Notes: generated by a model not told the origin, from the sequence alone. Shown: positions 25,785 through 34,835, counted from the stretch's first letter. The stretch: 64,000 nucleotides of DNA from Cupriavidus taiwanensis (GCF_900250075.1 NZ_LT977070.1:1245633-1309632); one strand, 5' to 3'. Translations and numbers: made by a program.

Positions 25785-26837
25785 TCAGTCGACGCTCGCG
25801 CCGGGTGCCTGCTCGTCACGCCGGCGCAGCAGCGTCAGAAAGCGCGAGGTCGCGGGCGCTTTTTCCGGCGGCATGGGGGCGGGTGCCGGCGCCTGGGTCG
25901 CAGGCGCCAGCGCCTGCTCGCCCAGCGCGTTGGTCTGCTCGCGCAATTCCTTCTGCAGCCGGAATACGCTCTGCGGGCGGCCCGATGGCTCCAGCCGCAG
26001 GCACCACTCGACCAGGTCGACCAGGCCGTTGGTATAGCTGCTGCGCAGCCGCATCAGCGCCTCGCCCATGCGGTCATCCTTCTCGCGCTGGTTGGCTTCC
26101 TGCGGCGGCAGTCCGGCCATGCAGGCGTAGAGCGTCGCGCCAAGGCTGTAGATGTCGGTCCACGGGCCCAGGTCAGTGTGCTTGCCGTACAGTTCCGGCG
26201 CGGCGAAGCCGGGCGTGTACATCGGCTGGAAGCGCGCGGCCTCCATGGTCAGGGTCTGCCGCGCGGCGCCGAAATCCAGCAGGATGGGGGACTCGTCCTC
26301 GCGCAGGTAGATGTTGCCGGGCTTGATGTCCAGGTGCAGCAGCTTGTGGATATGCACTTCGCGCAGGCCGCTCATCAGGTCGTGGAAGACCTTGCGGATG
26401 AAATGCTCGCGCAGCACCTTGGCGCGCCCCTGCTGCCGGGCCGCCAGCACATGTTCCTGCAGCGTCTTGCCCAGCTCGTAGTTCATCACCATGTAGACGG
26501 TGGCGTTCTCGCGGAAGAAGTTCACCACGCGCACCACGCTGGGATGGGAAATGCGGGCCAGCGAGCGGCCCTCTTCGAAGAAGTACTTCAGGCCCAGCCG
26601 GAACGCCGCGGCGTTTTCCTCGGGCACCACGGGGATCAGTTCGCCCGGGTTGCGCCGCGCCAGCGACGACGGCAGGTACTCCTTGATGGCGACCGGCGCG
26701 CCGGTTTCGTCGGTGGCCAGGTAGACGAAACTGAACCCCCCGCTGGCCAACTTCTTTACAATACGATAGTTGGACAGCAGCGTGCCGACGGGCAGCGGTG
26801 CACTCTTCGGTTGGGGCGTGCCCTTTGGCTCTGTCAT
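25785..26837 (-). CDS. Serine/threonine protein kinase (Hanks type)
   Basis: The 350-residue cytoplasmic kinase has the glycine loop LASGGFSFVY (30-39), Lys52 in VAIKEYLP, the alphaC glutamate in FFEEGRS, catalytic loop HLDIKPGN (168-175) and DFGAARQ (188-194). HRD is replaced by HLD, so the Arg that reads activation-loop phosphorylation is missing, which suggests activity not controlled by that switch. The C-terminal ~50 residues are Ala/Pro-rich with an Arg-rich end; no transmembrane helix is seen. It pairs with the PP2C gene and lies upstream of rph-rdgB-hemW. Confidence 0.93.
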   Translation of the reverse strand: MTEPKGTPQPKSAPLPVGTLLSNYRIVKKLASGGFSFVYLATDETGAPVAIKEYLPSSLARRNPGELIPVVPEENAAAFRLGLKYFFEEGRSLARISHPSVVRVVNFFRENATVYMVMNYELGKTLQEHVLAARQQGRAKVLREHFIRKVFHDLMSGLREVHIHKLLHLDIKPGNIYLREDESPILLDFGAARQTLTMEAARFQPMYTPGFAAPELYGKHTDLGPWTDIYSLGATLYACMAGLPPQEANQREKDDRMGEALMRLRSSYTNGLVDLVEWCLRLEPSGRPQSVFRLQKELREQTNALGEQALAPATQAPAPAPMPPEKAPATSRFLTLLRRRDEQAPGASVD

Positions 26838-26877
26838 GGGAATAGGACCGGAGTTGCCCCCGCGAATTTGCCTCAGG

Positions 26878-26906
26878 ATTGTCCGGGCTAATCGGTCACT
26901 TGTAAA
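26878..26906 (-). promoter_or_regulatory. Promoter for the kinase-phosphatase-rph-rdgB-hemW run
   Basis: On the minus strand TTTACA (26906 to 26901), a 17-base spacer and GACAAT (26883 to 26878) give a fair sigma-70 promoter, about 40 bases before the kinase ATG. The region also holds CGGGC-GTTATT-GCCCG (26918-26933), a small inverted repeat between the divergent kinase and yicC genes. Confidence 0.55.
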
Positions 26907-27050
26907 GAACACAAATACGGGCGTTATTGCCCGCCTTTCAACGTTTTGAGGGCGCCCCCCGCAGGCTGCGCCGCGCGCCGGCCGGGCGGGCGTCCGCCGG
27001 CAGGCCGCGGCCGCTTCGCGACGGTGCGGCGCCAATCACGAGAACAACCA

Positions 27051-27986
27051 ATGATCCACAGCATGACAGGCTACGGCCTGGCGACGCGCCAGGCGCCATT
27101 GACCAACGCGCAGGGCGAGCCCAGCGGGCGCACCGCGTCTGTTTCGGTGGAATTCCGCACTGTCAATTCGCGTTTCCTCGACCTGTTGTTCCGGGCCCCC
27201 GAGGAGTGCCGCGCGTTCGAGCCGGCCTTGCGCGAGATGCTGATGGCCGAGCTGTCGCGCGGGAAGCTGGAATGCCGCATCAACCTGCAGCGCACCGATG
27301 CCGGCGGCGCCACGCTGGCGCTCAACGACGGGCTGCTGGCGCAGATCCGCGCGCTCGAAACCACCGTGGCCGCCACCTTCAGCAGCGCCGGCACCCTGCG
27401 CATGGGTGAGATCCTGCGCTGGCCCGGCGTGCTGGTCGAGCCGGAGCTGTCGCAGGAGTCGCTGCGCGAGGCCGTGCTCGGCGCCGCGCGCGAGGCGCTC
27501 GACCAGCTGCTGGAAGCGCGCCGCCGCGAGGGCGACGCGCTCAAGGCCACGCTGACCGAGCGCATCGACGCCATGCTGGCGATCGTCGAGCGCCTGACCC
27601 CGACCATCCCGCAACTGATCGCGCACCACCAGGAAAAGCTGACCGAGCGCCTGCAGGAAGCCTTCAACCTGGCCGCGCCCAACGGCATGCCGGCGATGAG
27701 CCGCGACGAGATCGCCGAGCGCATCCGCCAGGAAGCCACCGTCTACGGCATCCGCATCGACATCGCCGAAGAGCTGTCGCGGCTGCAGGCGCACCTGAAC
27801 GAAACCCGCCATATCCTGAAGAAGGGCGGCCAGGTGGGCAAGCGCCTCGACTTCATGATGCAGGAGCTCAACCGCGAGGCCAACACGCTGGGCTCCAAGG
27901 CCGCCGCCAAGGAACTGGCCGATGCCTCGATGGAGCTCAAGCTGCTGATCGAGCAGATGCGCGAGCAGGTCCAGAATCTAGAGTAA
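27051..27986 (+). CDS. yicC: YicC-family endoribonuclease
   Basis: The 311-residue protein has the YicC N-terminal domain (MIHSMTGYG, EFRTVNSRFLDL) and the C-terminal DUF1732 domain (SRLQAHLNETRHIL, KGGQVGKRLDFMMQELNREANTLGSK). E. coli YicC is an RNA endonuclease that influences small-RNA stability. AGAACAACC precedes the ATG; the ribosome-binding site is weak. It heads the plus-strand run yicC-gmk-rpoZ-spoT and ends 18 bases before gmk. Confidence 0.94.
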   Translation: MIHSMTGYGLATRQAPLTNAQGEPSGRTASVSVEFRTVNSRFLDLLFRAPEECRAFEPALREMLMAELSRGKLECRINLQRTDAGGATLALNDGLLAQIRALETTVAATFSSAGTLRMGEILRWPGVLVEPELSQESLREAVLGAAREALDQLLEARRREGDALKATLTERIDAMLAIVERLTPTIPQLIAHHQEKLTERLQEAFNLAAPNGMPAMSRDEIAERIRQEATVYGIRIDIAEELSRLQAHLNETRHILKKGGQVGKRLDFMMQELNREANTLGSKAAAKELADASMELKLLIEQMREQVQNLE

Positions 27987-28004
27987 GACAGTCACCGAAA
28001 CATC

Positions 28005-28679
28005 ATGAGCCCAACTTCTCCATCGGCCTCCGCTCCGACCTCGCACACCGCCATCGACACCGTCTACCCCGGCAACCTCTTCATGGTGGTGGCGCCCTCG
28101 GGCGCGGGCAAGTCGACGCTGGTCAACGCGCTGCTGGCGCAGGACCCGGCCATCCGCCTGTCGATCTCGCACACCACGCGCGCACCGCGCCCGGGCGAGG
28201 AGGACGGCCGCGAGTACCACTTCGTTACCGTGGATGCCTTCCGCAGCGCGCGCGATCGCGGCGATTTCCTGGAATGGGCCGAGGTGCACGGCAACTACTA
28301 CGCGACCTCGCGCGTGTGGATCGAGCAGCAAATGGCGCAAGGCAACGACGTGCTGCTGGAGATCGACTGGCAGGGCGCGCAGCAGGTGCACCAGCGCTTT
28401 TCCAACGCGGTGGAGATCTTCATCCTGCCGCCGTCGCTGACCGCGCTGGAAGAGCGCCTGAAAAAGCGCGGCCAGGACGAGCCCAACGTGATCGTGCGCC
28501 GCCTGCTGGCCGCGGGCAGCGAAATGGCCCACGCCTCGGAGTCGGACTACGTCATCATCAACGAGGTCTTCGACGACGCGCTGGAGCAGTTGCGCAACGT
28601 CATCAGCGCCACGCGGCTGCGCTTTTCCTCGCAGAAGGCGCGGCATGCGGAGCTGTTCATCGAGCTTGGCATCCACTGA
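28005..28679 (+). CDS. gmk: Guanylate kinase
   Basis: The 224-residue enzyme phosphorylates GMP to GDP. The P-loop is [11 protein letters not shown] (residues ~29-39), followed by the GMP-binding [11 protein letters not shown] and GREYHFV. It has an N-terminal extension of ~20 residues compared with E. coli. Placement before rpoZ and spoT links GTP supply with (p)ppGpp metabolism, as in many proteobacteria. Confidence 0.97.
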   Translation: MSPTSPSASAPTSHTAIDTVYPGNLFMVVAPSGAGKSTLVNALLAQDPAIRLSISHTTRAPRPGEEDGREYHFVTVDAFRSARDRGDFLEWAEVHGNYYATSRVWIEQQMAQGNDVLLEIDWQGAQQVHQRFSNAVEIFILPPSLTALEERLKKRGQDEPNVIVRRLLAAGSEMAHASESDYVIINEVFDDALEQLRNVISATRLRFSSQKARHAELFIELGIH

Positions 28680-28784
28680 AACGATGCCTGCCGATGACAG
28701 CCGCGCGGGGCGCCGCCGGCGTTTCCCGCCGCGTGCTGTAAAATAGCAACCCAACGTAAGGTTTTGTCCCAAGGTGGATTTGAT

Positions 28785-28988
28785 ATGGCGCGTATTACCG
28801 TCGAAGATTGTCTGAAACACATTCCGAATCGTTTCGAGCTCGCGCTGGCGGCCACGTACCGTGCGCGCCAGCTGGTGCAGGGCCACACGCCCAAGGTCGA
28901 AGCGAAGGACAAGCCGACCGTGGTGGCACTGCGCGAGATCGCGTCGGGCCAGGTCGGCATCGAGATGCTGAAAAAGGTCCCGACCTGA
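28785..28988 (+). CDS. rpoZ: RNA polymerase omega subunit
   Basis: The 67-residue product starts [10 protein letters not shown] and contains [15 protein letters not shown], as in omega; the short length is usual in beta-proteobacteria (91 in E. coli). The ATG at 28785 follows AAGGTGGAT; an in-frame ATG at 28764 would add seven residues that are not conserved. A TAAAAT -10-like box at 28739-28744 may give rpoZ its own promoter. Omega helps assemble RNA polymerase and forms one ppGpp site in E. coli. Confidence 0.97.
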
Positions 28989-29070
28989 TCGACCAGGCGG
29001 CCCATGGCTCATCCCTGCATCGTGCCAGCACTGTTCCAGGCTCCCCAGCCGGATTCCCCGGGCCGCCGCC

Positions 29071-31608
29071 ATGCCATCGCCGCATCCGCCCTCCAAGCCT
29101 CCATCCCAGCCGTCGCCGACCGCGGTCGTGCCGGCGCCTGGCGATGCGGCCCCGCCCGCGGCGCGTAAGCGCACCATTCCGGGCCAGTCTTCCGTGAACG
29201 CGCGCACCGGCGCTCCCAATCTTCCCGATCCGCTCGGCGACGATGTCGTCGGCGAGCGCGCCGTCGCGCCCGCGCTGGCGCCCGGCAAGACCCGGGGCGC
29301 CCCCGTGCAGGACGAACTGGTCGCGGCGCAGCAAGTGGCGCCGCCGGCAGCCGACAGCCTGTTTATCGATGCAGTGCTGGCGCAGTCATACCGGCACTTC
29401 TTCGGCCCGACCTCGCAGCCGGCGGTGCCGCCGCGCCAGCAGGTCATCTCCATCACCCGGCTGATGGAAAAGCTCGCGTACCTGAAGGCGCCGGACCTGG
29501 CGCGGGTACGCGAGGCCTTCCAGTTTTCCGACGAGGCCCACCTGGGCCAGTACCGCCAGAGCGGCGAGCCCTACATCACCCATCCGGTGGCGGTGGCCGA
29601 GCTGTGCGCGGACTGGAAGCTGGACGTGCAGTCCATCATGGCGGCGCTGCTGCACGACGTGATGGAAGACCAGGGCATCACCAAGAGCGAGCTGGCCGAG
29701 AAATTCGGTCCCAAGGTCGCCGAACTGGTCGATGGCCTGACCAAGCTGGACAAGCTCGAATTCCAGAGCCGCGAGCAGGCGCAGGCGGAAAGCTTCCGCA
29801 AGATGCTGCTGGCGATGGCGCGCGACGTGCGCGTGATCCTGGTGAAGCTGGCCGACCGTACGCACAACATGCGCACGCTCGACTTCGTGCCGCCGGAGAA
29901 ACGCCGCCGCATCGCGCTCGAGACCATGGAGATCTATGCGCCGATCGCGCACCGTCTCGGTCTCAACACGATCTACCGCGAGCTGCAGGAACTGTCGTTC
30001 AAGGTCGGCTCGCCATTCCGCTACGCCACGCTCGAAAAAGCCGTCAAGGCTGCGCGCGGCAACCGGCGCGAGGTGGTCAAGCGCATCCTCGAGGCCGCGC
30101 AGAAGGCGCTGGCCGATGCCGGCATCGTGGCTGAACTGTCCGGGCGCGAGAAGACGCTGTACAGCATCTACCGCAAGATGCACGACAAGCAGCTGTCGTT
30201 CTCGCAGGTGCTGGACGTGTACGGTTTCCGCGTGGTGGTGGAAACGCAGATGCACTGCTACATGGCGATGGGGGCGCTGCACGGCCTGTACAAGCCGATG
30301 CCCGGCAAGTTCAAGGACTACATCGCGATCCCCAAGATCAACGGCTACCAGTCGCTGCACACCACGCTGGTGGGTCCGTTCGGCACGCCGGTGGAGTTCC
30401 AGATCCGCACGCGCGACATGCACCAGATCGCCGAGGCCGGCGTGGCCGCGCACTGGATGTACAAGCACCAGGCCGACCACGCCAACGATATCCAGCAGCA
30501 GGCGCACCAGTGGCTGCAGTCGCTGCTCGATATCCAGAGCCAGACCGGCGATTCGCAGGAATTCCTCGAGCACGTCAAGATCGACCTGTTCCCCGACGCG
30601 GTCTACGTGTTCACGCCCAAGGGCCATATCCGCGCGCTGCCGCGCGGTGCCACCGCGCTGGACTTTGCCTACGCGGTGCACAGCGACCTGGGCAACCAGT
30701 GCGTCGCGGTCAAGATCAACAACGAGATGCTGCCGTTGCGCACCGAGCTCAAGAGCGGCGATATCGTCGAGGTGGTGACGGCGCCGTATTCCAAACCCAA
30801 CCCCGCATGGCTGTCGTTCGTGCGCACCGGCAAGGCGCGCGCGGCGATCCGCCACTACCTCAAGACCACCAAGCTGGACGAGGCGATCCAGCTGGGCGAG
30901 CGCCTGCTGGAGCAGTCGGCGCGCCAGCTCGGCATCGAGCTGAAGGCGGTGCCGCAGTCGGTGTGGGACCGCATGATCCAGTGGACCGGCAACAAGCAGC
31001 GCGAAGACATCTTCGCCGACCTGGCGCTGGGCCGGCGCGTGCCGGCGGTGGTGGCCAAGCGCATGGAGATCCTGCTGCAGGAGCTGTCCGGCGATGTCGA
31101 CAGCGCGCTGCTGGCGGCGGTGCAGACCTTTGCCGGCGAGGAAGCGCCCGCGGTGCCGATCACCGGCGACGAAGGCATGTCGATGATCTTCTCGGCATGC
31201 TGCCGCCCCATCCCCGGCGATTCAATCGTCGGCTACCTGGGCAAGGGCGAGGGGCTGCAGATCCACGTGCAGGACTGCAAGATCGCCAAGCGCCTGCACA
31301 GCAAGGATCCGGAGCACTGGATCGATGTGATGTGGGCCAAGAAGACCACGCGCGCCTTCGACGTGTCGATCAAGGTGATGGTGCGCAACGTCAAGGGCAT
31401 CGTCGCGCGCGTGGCGGCGGACCTGACCGCGGCCGATGCCAACGTTGCCCACGTGGCGATGGAGCAGCAGGACGCCGGCCAGCAGGAAGCCACCTACATG
31501 CAGTTCATCATCCAGGTGCAGAACCGCCTGCACCTGGCCAACGTGATGCGCGGGCTGCGCCGCAACCCCGACGTCATCCGCATCTTCCGCGACCGCAACG
31601 ACAATTGA
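29071..31608 (+). CDS. spoT: Bifunctional (p)ppGpp synthetase/hydrolase SpoT
   Basis: The 845-residue protein makes and degrades (p)ppGpp. The hydrolase domain has His171 (ITHPVAVA), HDVMED at 195-200 and ADRTHNMRT; the synthetase domain has GREKTLYSIYRKM (358-370), KFKDYIAIP (413-421, the basic RxKD-type motif of bifunctional enzymes) and NGYQSLHT. TGS (from ~VYVFTPKG) and a C-terminal ACT domain follow. About 125 N-terminal residues rich in Pro and Ala precede the conserved start; no signal or domain is recognised there and a later start cannot be excluded. It is convergent with greB. Confidence 0.95.
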   Translation: MPSPHPPSKPPSQPSPTAVVPAPGDAAPPAARKRTIPGQSSVNARTGAPNLPDPLGDDVVGERAVAPALAPGKTRGAPVQDELVAAQQVAPPAADSLFIDAVLAQSYRHFFGPTSQPAVPPRQQVISITRLMEKLAYLKAPDLARVREAFQFSDEAHLGQYRQSGEPYITHPVAVAELCADWKLDVQSIMAALLHDVMEDQGITKSELAEKFGPKVAELVDGLTKLDKLEFQSREQAQAESFRKMLLAMARDVRVILVKLADRTHNMRTLDFVPPEKRRRIALETMEIYAPIAHRLGLNTIYRELQELSFKVGSPFRYATLEKAVKAARGNRREVVKRILEAAQKALADAGIVAELSGREKTLYSIYRKMHDKQLSFSQVLDVYGFRVVVETQMHCYMAMGALHGLYKPMPGKFKDYIAIPKINGYQSLHTTLVGPFGTPVEFQIRTRDMHQIAEAGVAAHWMYKHQADHANDIQQQAHQWLQSLLDIQSQTGDSQEFLEHVKIDLFPDAVYVFTPKGHIRALPRGATALDFAYAVHSDLGNQCVAVKINNEMLPLRTELKSGDIVEVVTAPYSKPNPAWLSFVRTGKARAAIRHYLKTTKLDEAIQLGERLLEQSARQLGIELKAVPQSVWDRMIQWTGNKQREDIFADLALGRRVPAVVAKRMEILLQELSGDVDSALLAAVQTFAGEEAPAVPITGDEGMSMIFSACCRPIPGDSIVGYLGKGEGLQIHVQDCKIAKRLHSKDPEHWIDVMWAKKTTRAFDVSIKVMVRNVKGIVARVAADLTAADANVAHVAMEQQDAGQQEATYMQFIIQVQNRLHLANVMRGLRRNPDVIRIFRDRNDN

Positions 31609-31623
31609 AGCGCCGGCGCCGGC

Positions 31624-32187
31624 TTACTGCTTGCGCGCCGGGTAGCGGACTTCCAGGATATCGATCTGCTCGACGCCGGCCGGCGTGCGCAACGCCACGG
31701 TGTCGCCTTCGCGCGCCTTGAGCAGCGCCTTGGCAATCGGCGAGATCCAGCTGACGTGGTTGTGGTCGAGATCGACCTCGTCCATGCCGACGATGGTGAT
31801 GGTGGTCTCTTCGCCCGACGCATGCGCGTAGGTAACGGTGGCGCCAAAGAAGATCTGGTCGTTGTCGCCCTGCAGGGACGGGTCGACCACTTCGGCCTTG
31901 TCGAGGCGGCGCGTCAGGAAACGGATGCGGCGGTCGATCTCGCGCAGGCGCTTCTTGCCATAGAGATAGTCGCCGTTCTCGGAGCGGTCGCCGTTGGACG
32001 CGGCCCACGAGACGATCTGTACCACGTCGGGCCGCTCCACATCGATCAGCTGCATCAGCTCGTTGCGCAGGCGCGCATAGCCTTCAGCGGTGATGTAGTT
32101 CTTGGTGCCGGGAGGCAGCGGTGCTGCGCCTTCGGGGAGATCGTCGTCCTCGTCGCCGGAGGACTCTTTGACAAATGCCTTGTTCAT
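31624..32187 (-). CDS. greB: Transcript cleavage factor GreB
   Basis: The 187-residue protein has an acidic N-terminal tail, the coiled-coil domain (YITAEGYARLRNEL, SENGDYLYGKKRLREIDRR) and a C-terminal FKBP-like domain (VSWISPIAKALL). The two tip acidic residues follow the usual pattern in NGDRSENGDY. It rescues backtracked RNA polymerase. ATG at 32187 is chosen; a GTG at 32199 is in frame but too close to the GAGAAG site. It ends 15 bases from the end of spoT. Confidence 0.95.
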   Translation of the reverse strand: MNKAFVKESSGDEDDDLPEGAAPLPPGTKNYITAEGYARLRNELMQLIDVERPDVVQIVSWAASNGDRSENGDYLYGKKRLREIDRRIRFLTRRLDKAEVVDPSLQGDNDQIFFGATVTYAHASGEETTITIVGMDEVDLDHNHVSWISPIAKALLKAREGDTVALRTPAGVEQIDILEVRYPARKQ

Positions 32188-32306
32188 GGTCCGGATCACT
32201 TCTCTTCAGTCTGCCATTATAGGAAAAGCCCGCTGCCGGGCCGCCCCGGTGGCGGGGCGGCGTCGACCCACTCCAATAAAGATCGCAAAAAAGTTGGAGG
32301 GGGGGC

Positions 32307-32334
32307 TTCACAAAAACGAAAACTGGGTTATAAT
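32307..32334 (+). promoter_or_regulatory. Promoter of tRNA-Arg
   Basis: TTCACA (32307-32312), a 16-base spacer and a perfect TATAAT (32329-32334), 13 bases before the first tRNA base. The TTCACA box recurs at the tRNA-Thr promoter. Confidence 0.85.
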
Positions 32335-32347
32335 CTTTTTCTCGCGT

Positions 32348-32424
32348 GCGGCTGTAGCTCAGTTGGATAGAGTACTTGGCTACGAACCAAGGGGTCGTGG
32401 GTTCGAATCCTGCCAGCCGCGCCA
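32348..32424 (+). tRNA. tRNA-Arg (anticodon ACG)
   Basis: A 77-base cloverleaf with encoded CCA: acceptor GCGGCTG/CAGCCGC, D-arm AGCTCAGTTGG, anticodon loop with ACG in the stem TTGGC/CCAAG, and T-loop TTCGAAT. The ACG anticodon is normally deaminated to ICG and reads CGU, CGC and CGA. Confidence 0.98.
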
Positions 32425-32440
32425 CCTATGCAGAAAGAAG

Positions 32441-32469
32441 AGGGCTTCCGGAAACGGAAGCCCTTTTTC
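32441..32469 (+). terminator. Rho-independent terminator after tRNA-Arg
   Basis: Ten-base stem AGGGCTTCCG/CGGAAGCCCT with a GAAA tetraloop and a run of T. Confidence 0.93.
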
Positions 32470-32582
32470 TTTGCCGCTCGGTTTGCCTGTGCCGTCTTGC
32501 CGCGCGCCCGCGTTATGCCTTGCGGTCGCGCGTGTCGCCTCCTAGTCTCGAAGAACCATTCACGGATCCGGGAGTCGCTCGC

Positions 32583-32843
32583 ATGGACAACGCTGACTGG
32601 CGCGTCGAGGCATATCGCGGCATGGACGTCTACGTCCTGGTGTCTCCGCAGGGGCCGGGCAGCATCGGCCGTTGGGGTTACGAGGTGCGCGTGTCGCAGG
32701 AAGGTGCCGATCCGGCCGATGCCGGTGATACCGAACTGCTGGCCAGCGGGCCGCAGCAGTTCGCCACGCGCCATGCGGCCGAGGTGGCTGCGTTCGGCGC
32801 CGGCTATGCGCTGGTCGACCGCCTGCTGGGACCTGCCGAGTAA
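32583..32843 (+). CDS. Conserved hypothetical protein, 86 residues
   Basis: The small acidic protein begins MDNADWRVEAYRGMDVYVLV and continues as an alternating beta-like pattern (GYEVRVSQEG) ending in an Ala-rich helix. No domain is recognised. A CGGGAG site lies before the ATG. It lies between tRNA-Arg and tRNA-fMet with its own spacing; codon use is normal for the window, supporting a real gene. Confidence 0.7.
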   Translation: MDNADWRVEAYRGMDVYVLVSPQGPGSIGRWGYEVRVSQEGADPADAGDTELLASGPQQFATRHAAEVAAFGAGYALVDRLLGPAE

Positions 32844-32941
32844 GCGCGGCAAGCCGTTGCGCGCGCAGCGGTTTATGTCACGTTGTGATGTATCGACTTG
32901 CCCGCGGGGCAAACGATTTGGTGTGCCGACGCAAATAGTGC

Positions 32942-32970
32942 TTGCCATGCGCCGTCGGATCACCCATAAT
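32942..32970 (+). promoter_or_regulatory. Promoter of initiator tRNA
   Basis: TTGCCA (32942-32947), a 17-base spacer and CATAAT (32965-32970), 14 bases before the tRNA. Confidence 0.85.
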
Positions 32971-32984
32971 CCATCTCCTTCAGA

Positions 32985-33060
32985 CGCGGGGTGGAGCAGT
33001 TGGCAGCTCGTCGGGCTCATAACCCGAAGGTCGCAGGTTCAAGTCCTGCCCCCGCAACCA
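32985..33060 (+). tRNA. Initiator tRNA-fMet (anticodon CAT)
   Basis: A 76-base tRNA with encoded CCA. The first base C is opposite A at the acceptor end (CGCGGGG versus CCCCGCA), and the anticodon stem has three G-C pairs (TCGGG-CTCATAA-CCCGA). Both are marks of the initiator. It has one base fewer in the D-loop than E. coli tRNA-fMet. Confidence 0.98.
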
Positions 33061-33198
33061 ACACCCTGGCATTCGCCATCCGCGGCAACCGCCGCAATCT
33101 TTCCAGCGTTGTTTCTCAGGCCGACCGGCCAAATCCCCAAGTGTTTCGACATCGGTGCCAATGCGTCCTGTGCGCGCACGGACTCGCACGCATCAATG

Positions 33199-33480
33199 TC
33201 ATGCCGGCACGCGTTCCGCCGCAAGCCTGAAGGTATCGCGCACCAGCGGCTGGTCTTCGCGATCGGCTGCCTCGGCGCGATCGCGCAAGCGCGCGGCGAG
33301 CACCGTCAGCGTTCCCTGTGCCTGCGGTCCGCCGGCGGCCTGGCACTTGGTCACGGCTTCGCGCATCACCGCATCGAGTTCGACGCTGACGTCGGCACCA
33401 TCGAAGGCGCTGACCGAAAGGGCCGAGATGCGTTCCAGGTAGAGATTGACCAGCGCTTCGTCGTGTAGCGGTTCGGACAT
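33199..33480 (-). CDS. Conserved hypothetical protein, 93 residues
   Basis: The product is a small, mainly helical acidic protein (MSEPLHDEALVNLYLERIS, later LTVLAARLRDRAEAADRED). No known domain is recognised. A clear AAGGAGCAG site precedes the ATG at 33480, which makes it a convincing gene. It is divergent from the PKHD hydroxylase gene; the 148 bases between them contain a Fur-like box, so iron could affect it too. Confidence 0.78.
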   Translation of the reverse strand: MSEPLHDEALVNLYLERISALSVSAFDGADVSVELDAVMREAVTKCQAAGGPQAQGTLTVLAARLRDRAEAADREDQPLVRDTFRLAAERVPA

Positions 33481-33548
33481 GTCTGCTCCTTGTCGATGAC
33501 GGCATACCCAACCATTGTAGTGAAGGCGCCGCCTGCCCGGGATCAAAC

Positions 33549-33567
33549 AATAATGATTCTTGTTCTG
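33549..33567. promoter_or_regulatory. Fur-like box upstream of the PKHD hydroxylase gene
   Basis: AATAATGATTCTTGTTCTG matches the 19-base Fur consensus GATAATGATAATCATTATC at 12 of 19 positions, including the run ATAATGAT, in an AT-rich island of an otherwise GC-rich region. A TACAAT -10-like box follows at 33587-33592. Genes of this hydroxylase family are often iron-regulated, which supports the reading. Confidence 0.5.
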
Positions 33568-33628
33568 GCGCTGCGCGGGCTTCCCATACAATGGGCGCCT
33601 GCCGATTTATCCAGAAGTAGAAGCCATC

Positions 33629-34312
33629 ATGATGCTGCAGATTCCCGACGTACTGTCCAAGGCCCAGGTCGCGCAGGTGCGCGAGATCATCGACTCGGGG
33701 CCCTGGGCCGACGGCAACGAAACCTCGGGCTACCAGTCGGCGCTGGCCAAGCGCAACCTGCAGCTGCCCGAGGGTTCGCCGGCGGCGCGGCAGGTCGGCG
33801 ACCTGATCCAGGACGCACTGGGCAACCATGCACTGTTCTTCTCGGCGGCGCTGCCGCTGAAGGTCTACCCGCCGCTGTTCAACCGCTACGAGGGCGGGCA
33901 GACCTTTGGCAACCATGTCGACAACGCGATCCGCTACCTGCGCGGCACCAGCTTCCGCATCCGCAGCGACCTGTCGGCGACGCTGTTCCTGACCGAACCT
34001 GAAGACTACGACGGCGGCGAGCTGGTGGTCGAGGACACCTACGGGCAGCAGCGCGTGAAACTGCCGGCCGGGCACATGGTGCTGTACCCGGCCACCAGCA
34101 TCCACCACGTGACGCCGGTCACGCGCGGGGCGCGGGTGTCGTCGTTCTTCTGGATCCAGAGCATGGTTCGCGACGACGGCCAGCGCGCGATGCTGTTCGA
34201 GCTGGACGGGCGCATCCGCCAGGTGGCGCGGGAACTCGGCCAGGCGCACGAATCGGTGATCGGCCTGACCGGCGTCTATCACAATCTGCTGCGGCGCTGG
34301 GCCGACGCCTGA
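33629..34312 (+). CDS. PKHD-type Fe(II)/2-oxoglutarate hydroxylase (PiuC/YbiX-like)
   Basis: The 227-residue enzyme is a PKHD-type dioxygenase. His96 and Asp98 (GNHVDNA), His159 (SIHHVTP) and Arg169 (GARVSS) occupy the family positions for iron and 2-oxoglutarate. In other bacteria such genes accompany siderophore receptors and belong to the iron-starvation response; their substrate is unknown. Two adjacent ATG codons (33629 and 33632) are possible. No receptor gene is next to it here. The upstream Fur-like box supports iron regulation. Confidence 0.92.
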   Translation: MMLQIPDVLSKAQVAQVREIIDSGPWADGNETSGYQSALAKRNLQLPEGSPAARQVGDLIQDALGNHALFFSAALPLKVYPPLFNRYEGGQTFGNHVDNAIRYLRGTSFRIRSDLSATLFLTEPEDYDGGELVVEDTYGQQRVKLPAGHMVLYPATSIHHVTPVTRGARVSSFFWIQSMVRDDGQRAMLFELDGRIRQVARELGQAHESVIGLTGVYHNLLRRWADA

Positions 34313-34372
34313 GCGCTGCCGGCGCGCCCTGGCGGGCGCGCGGCGCTGGATCGGCGGGGATGGACAGGGCGA

Positions 34373-34681
34373 CTAGTCGTCGCGCCGTCGCTGGTTCTGC
34401 AGCAGTTCGATGGGAGAGGGCTGGATGCGCCGCCGCGCCGGACGCAGCGCCCGGTTAGGCCACAGCACATAGTTGGTGTGCGGGTCCAGCGGCTTGCCGA
34501 AGTACGAGACCCAGACCTGTACGCCCTGCTCGGTTTCGGCAACGATGGCCGCGACGGCGCGCGCCGCGGCGGATGGGGACTTGAGCAGCTCGGCCAGGGC
34601 TTCGACGCCCTGCACGACATGGTGCTTCACCCCTGCAAACCATGCGTACTGACGCATGGCGGACAACAAACGCTTGGTCAT
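34373..34681 (-). CDS. Conserved hypothetical protein, 102 residues
   Basis: The basic protein starts MTKRLLSAMRQYAWFAGVKH and has a helical first half with an Ala-rich segment, then VQVWVSYFGKPLDP and an Arg/Gln-rich tail. No known domain is recognised. The ATG at 34681 is chosen; an in-frame ATG at 34777 would add 32 residues. Neither has a strong ribosome-binding site, so the start is uncertain. It is convergent with the PKHD gene. Confidence 0.6.
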   Translation of the reverse strand: MTKRLLSAMRQYAWFAGVKHHVVQGVEALAELLKSPSAAARAVAAIVAETEQGVQVWVSYFGKPLDPHTNYVLWPNRALRPARRRIQPSPIELLQNQRRRDD

Positions 34682-34835
34682 GAACGCGACTCGGGTTGGT
34701 TGGAAGTGCGGATGAGACTTTCGTACATCCGTTTTGTTCACAGCAATTTCGCCCGGCAAGTATGACTGAGGCGCCATGTCGCAGGTATGTCACCCGCTTG
34801 CCGTGTGTGGCTGGCGTCTCCCGGTGCCGGCCGCA

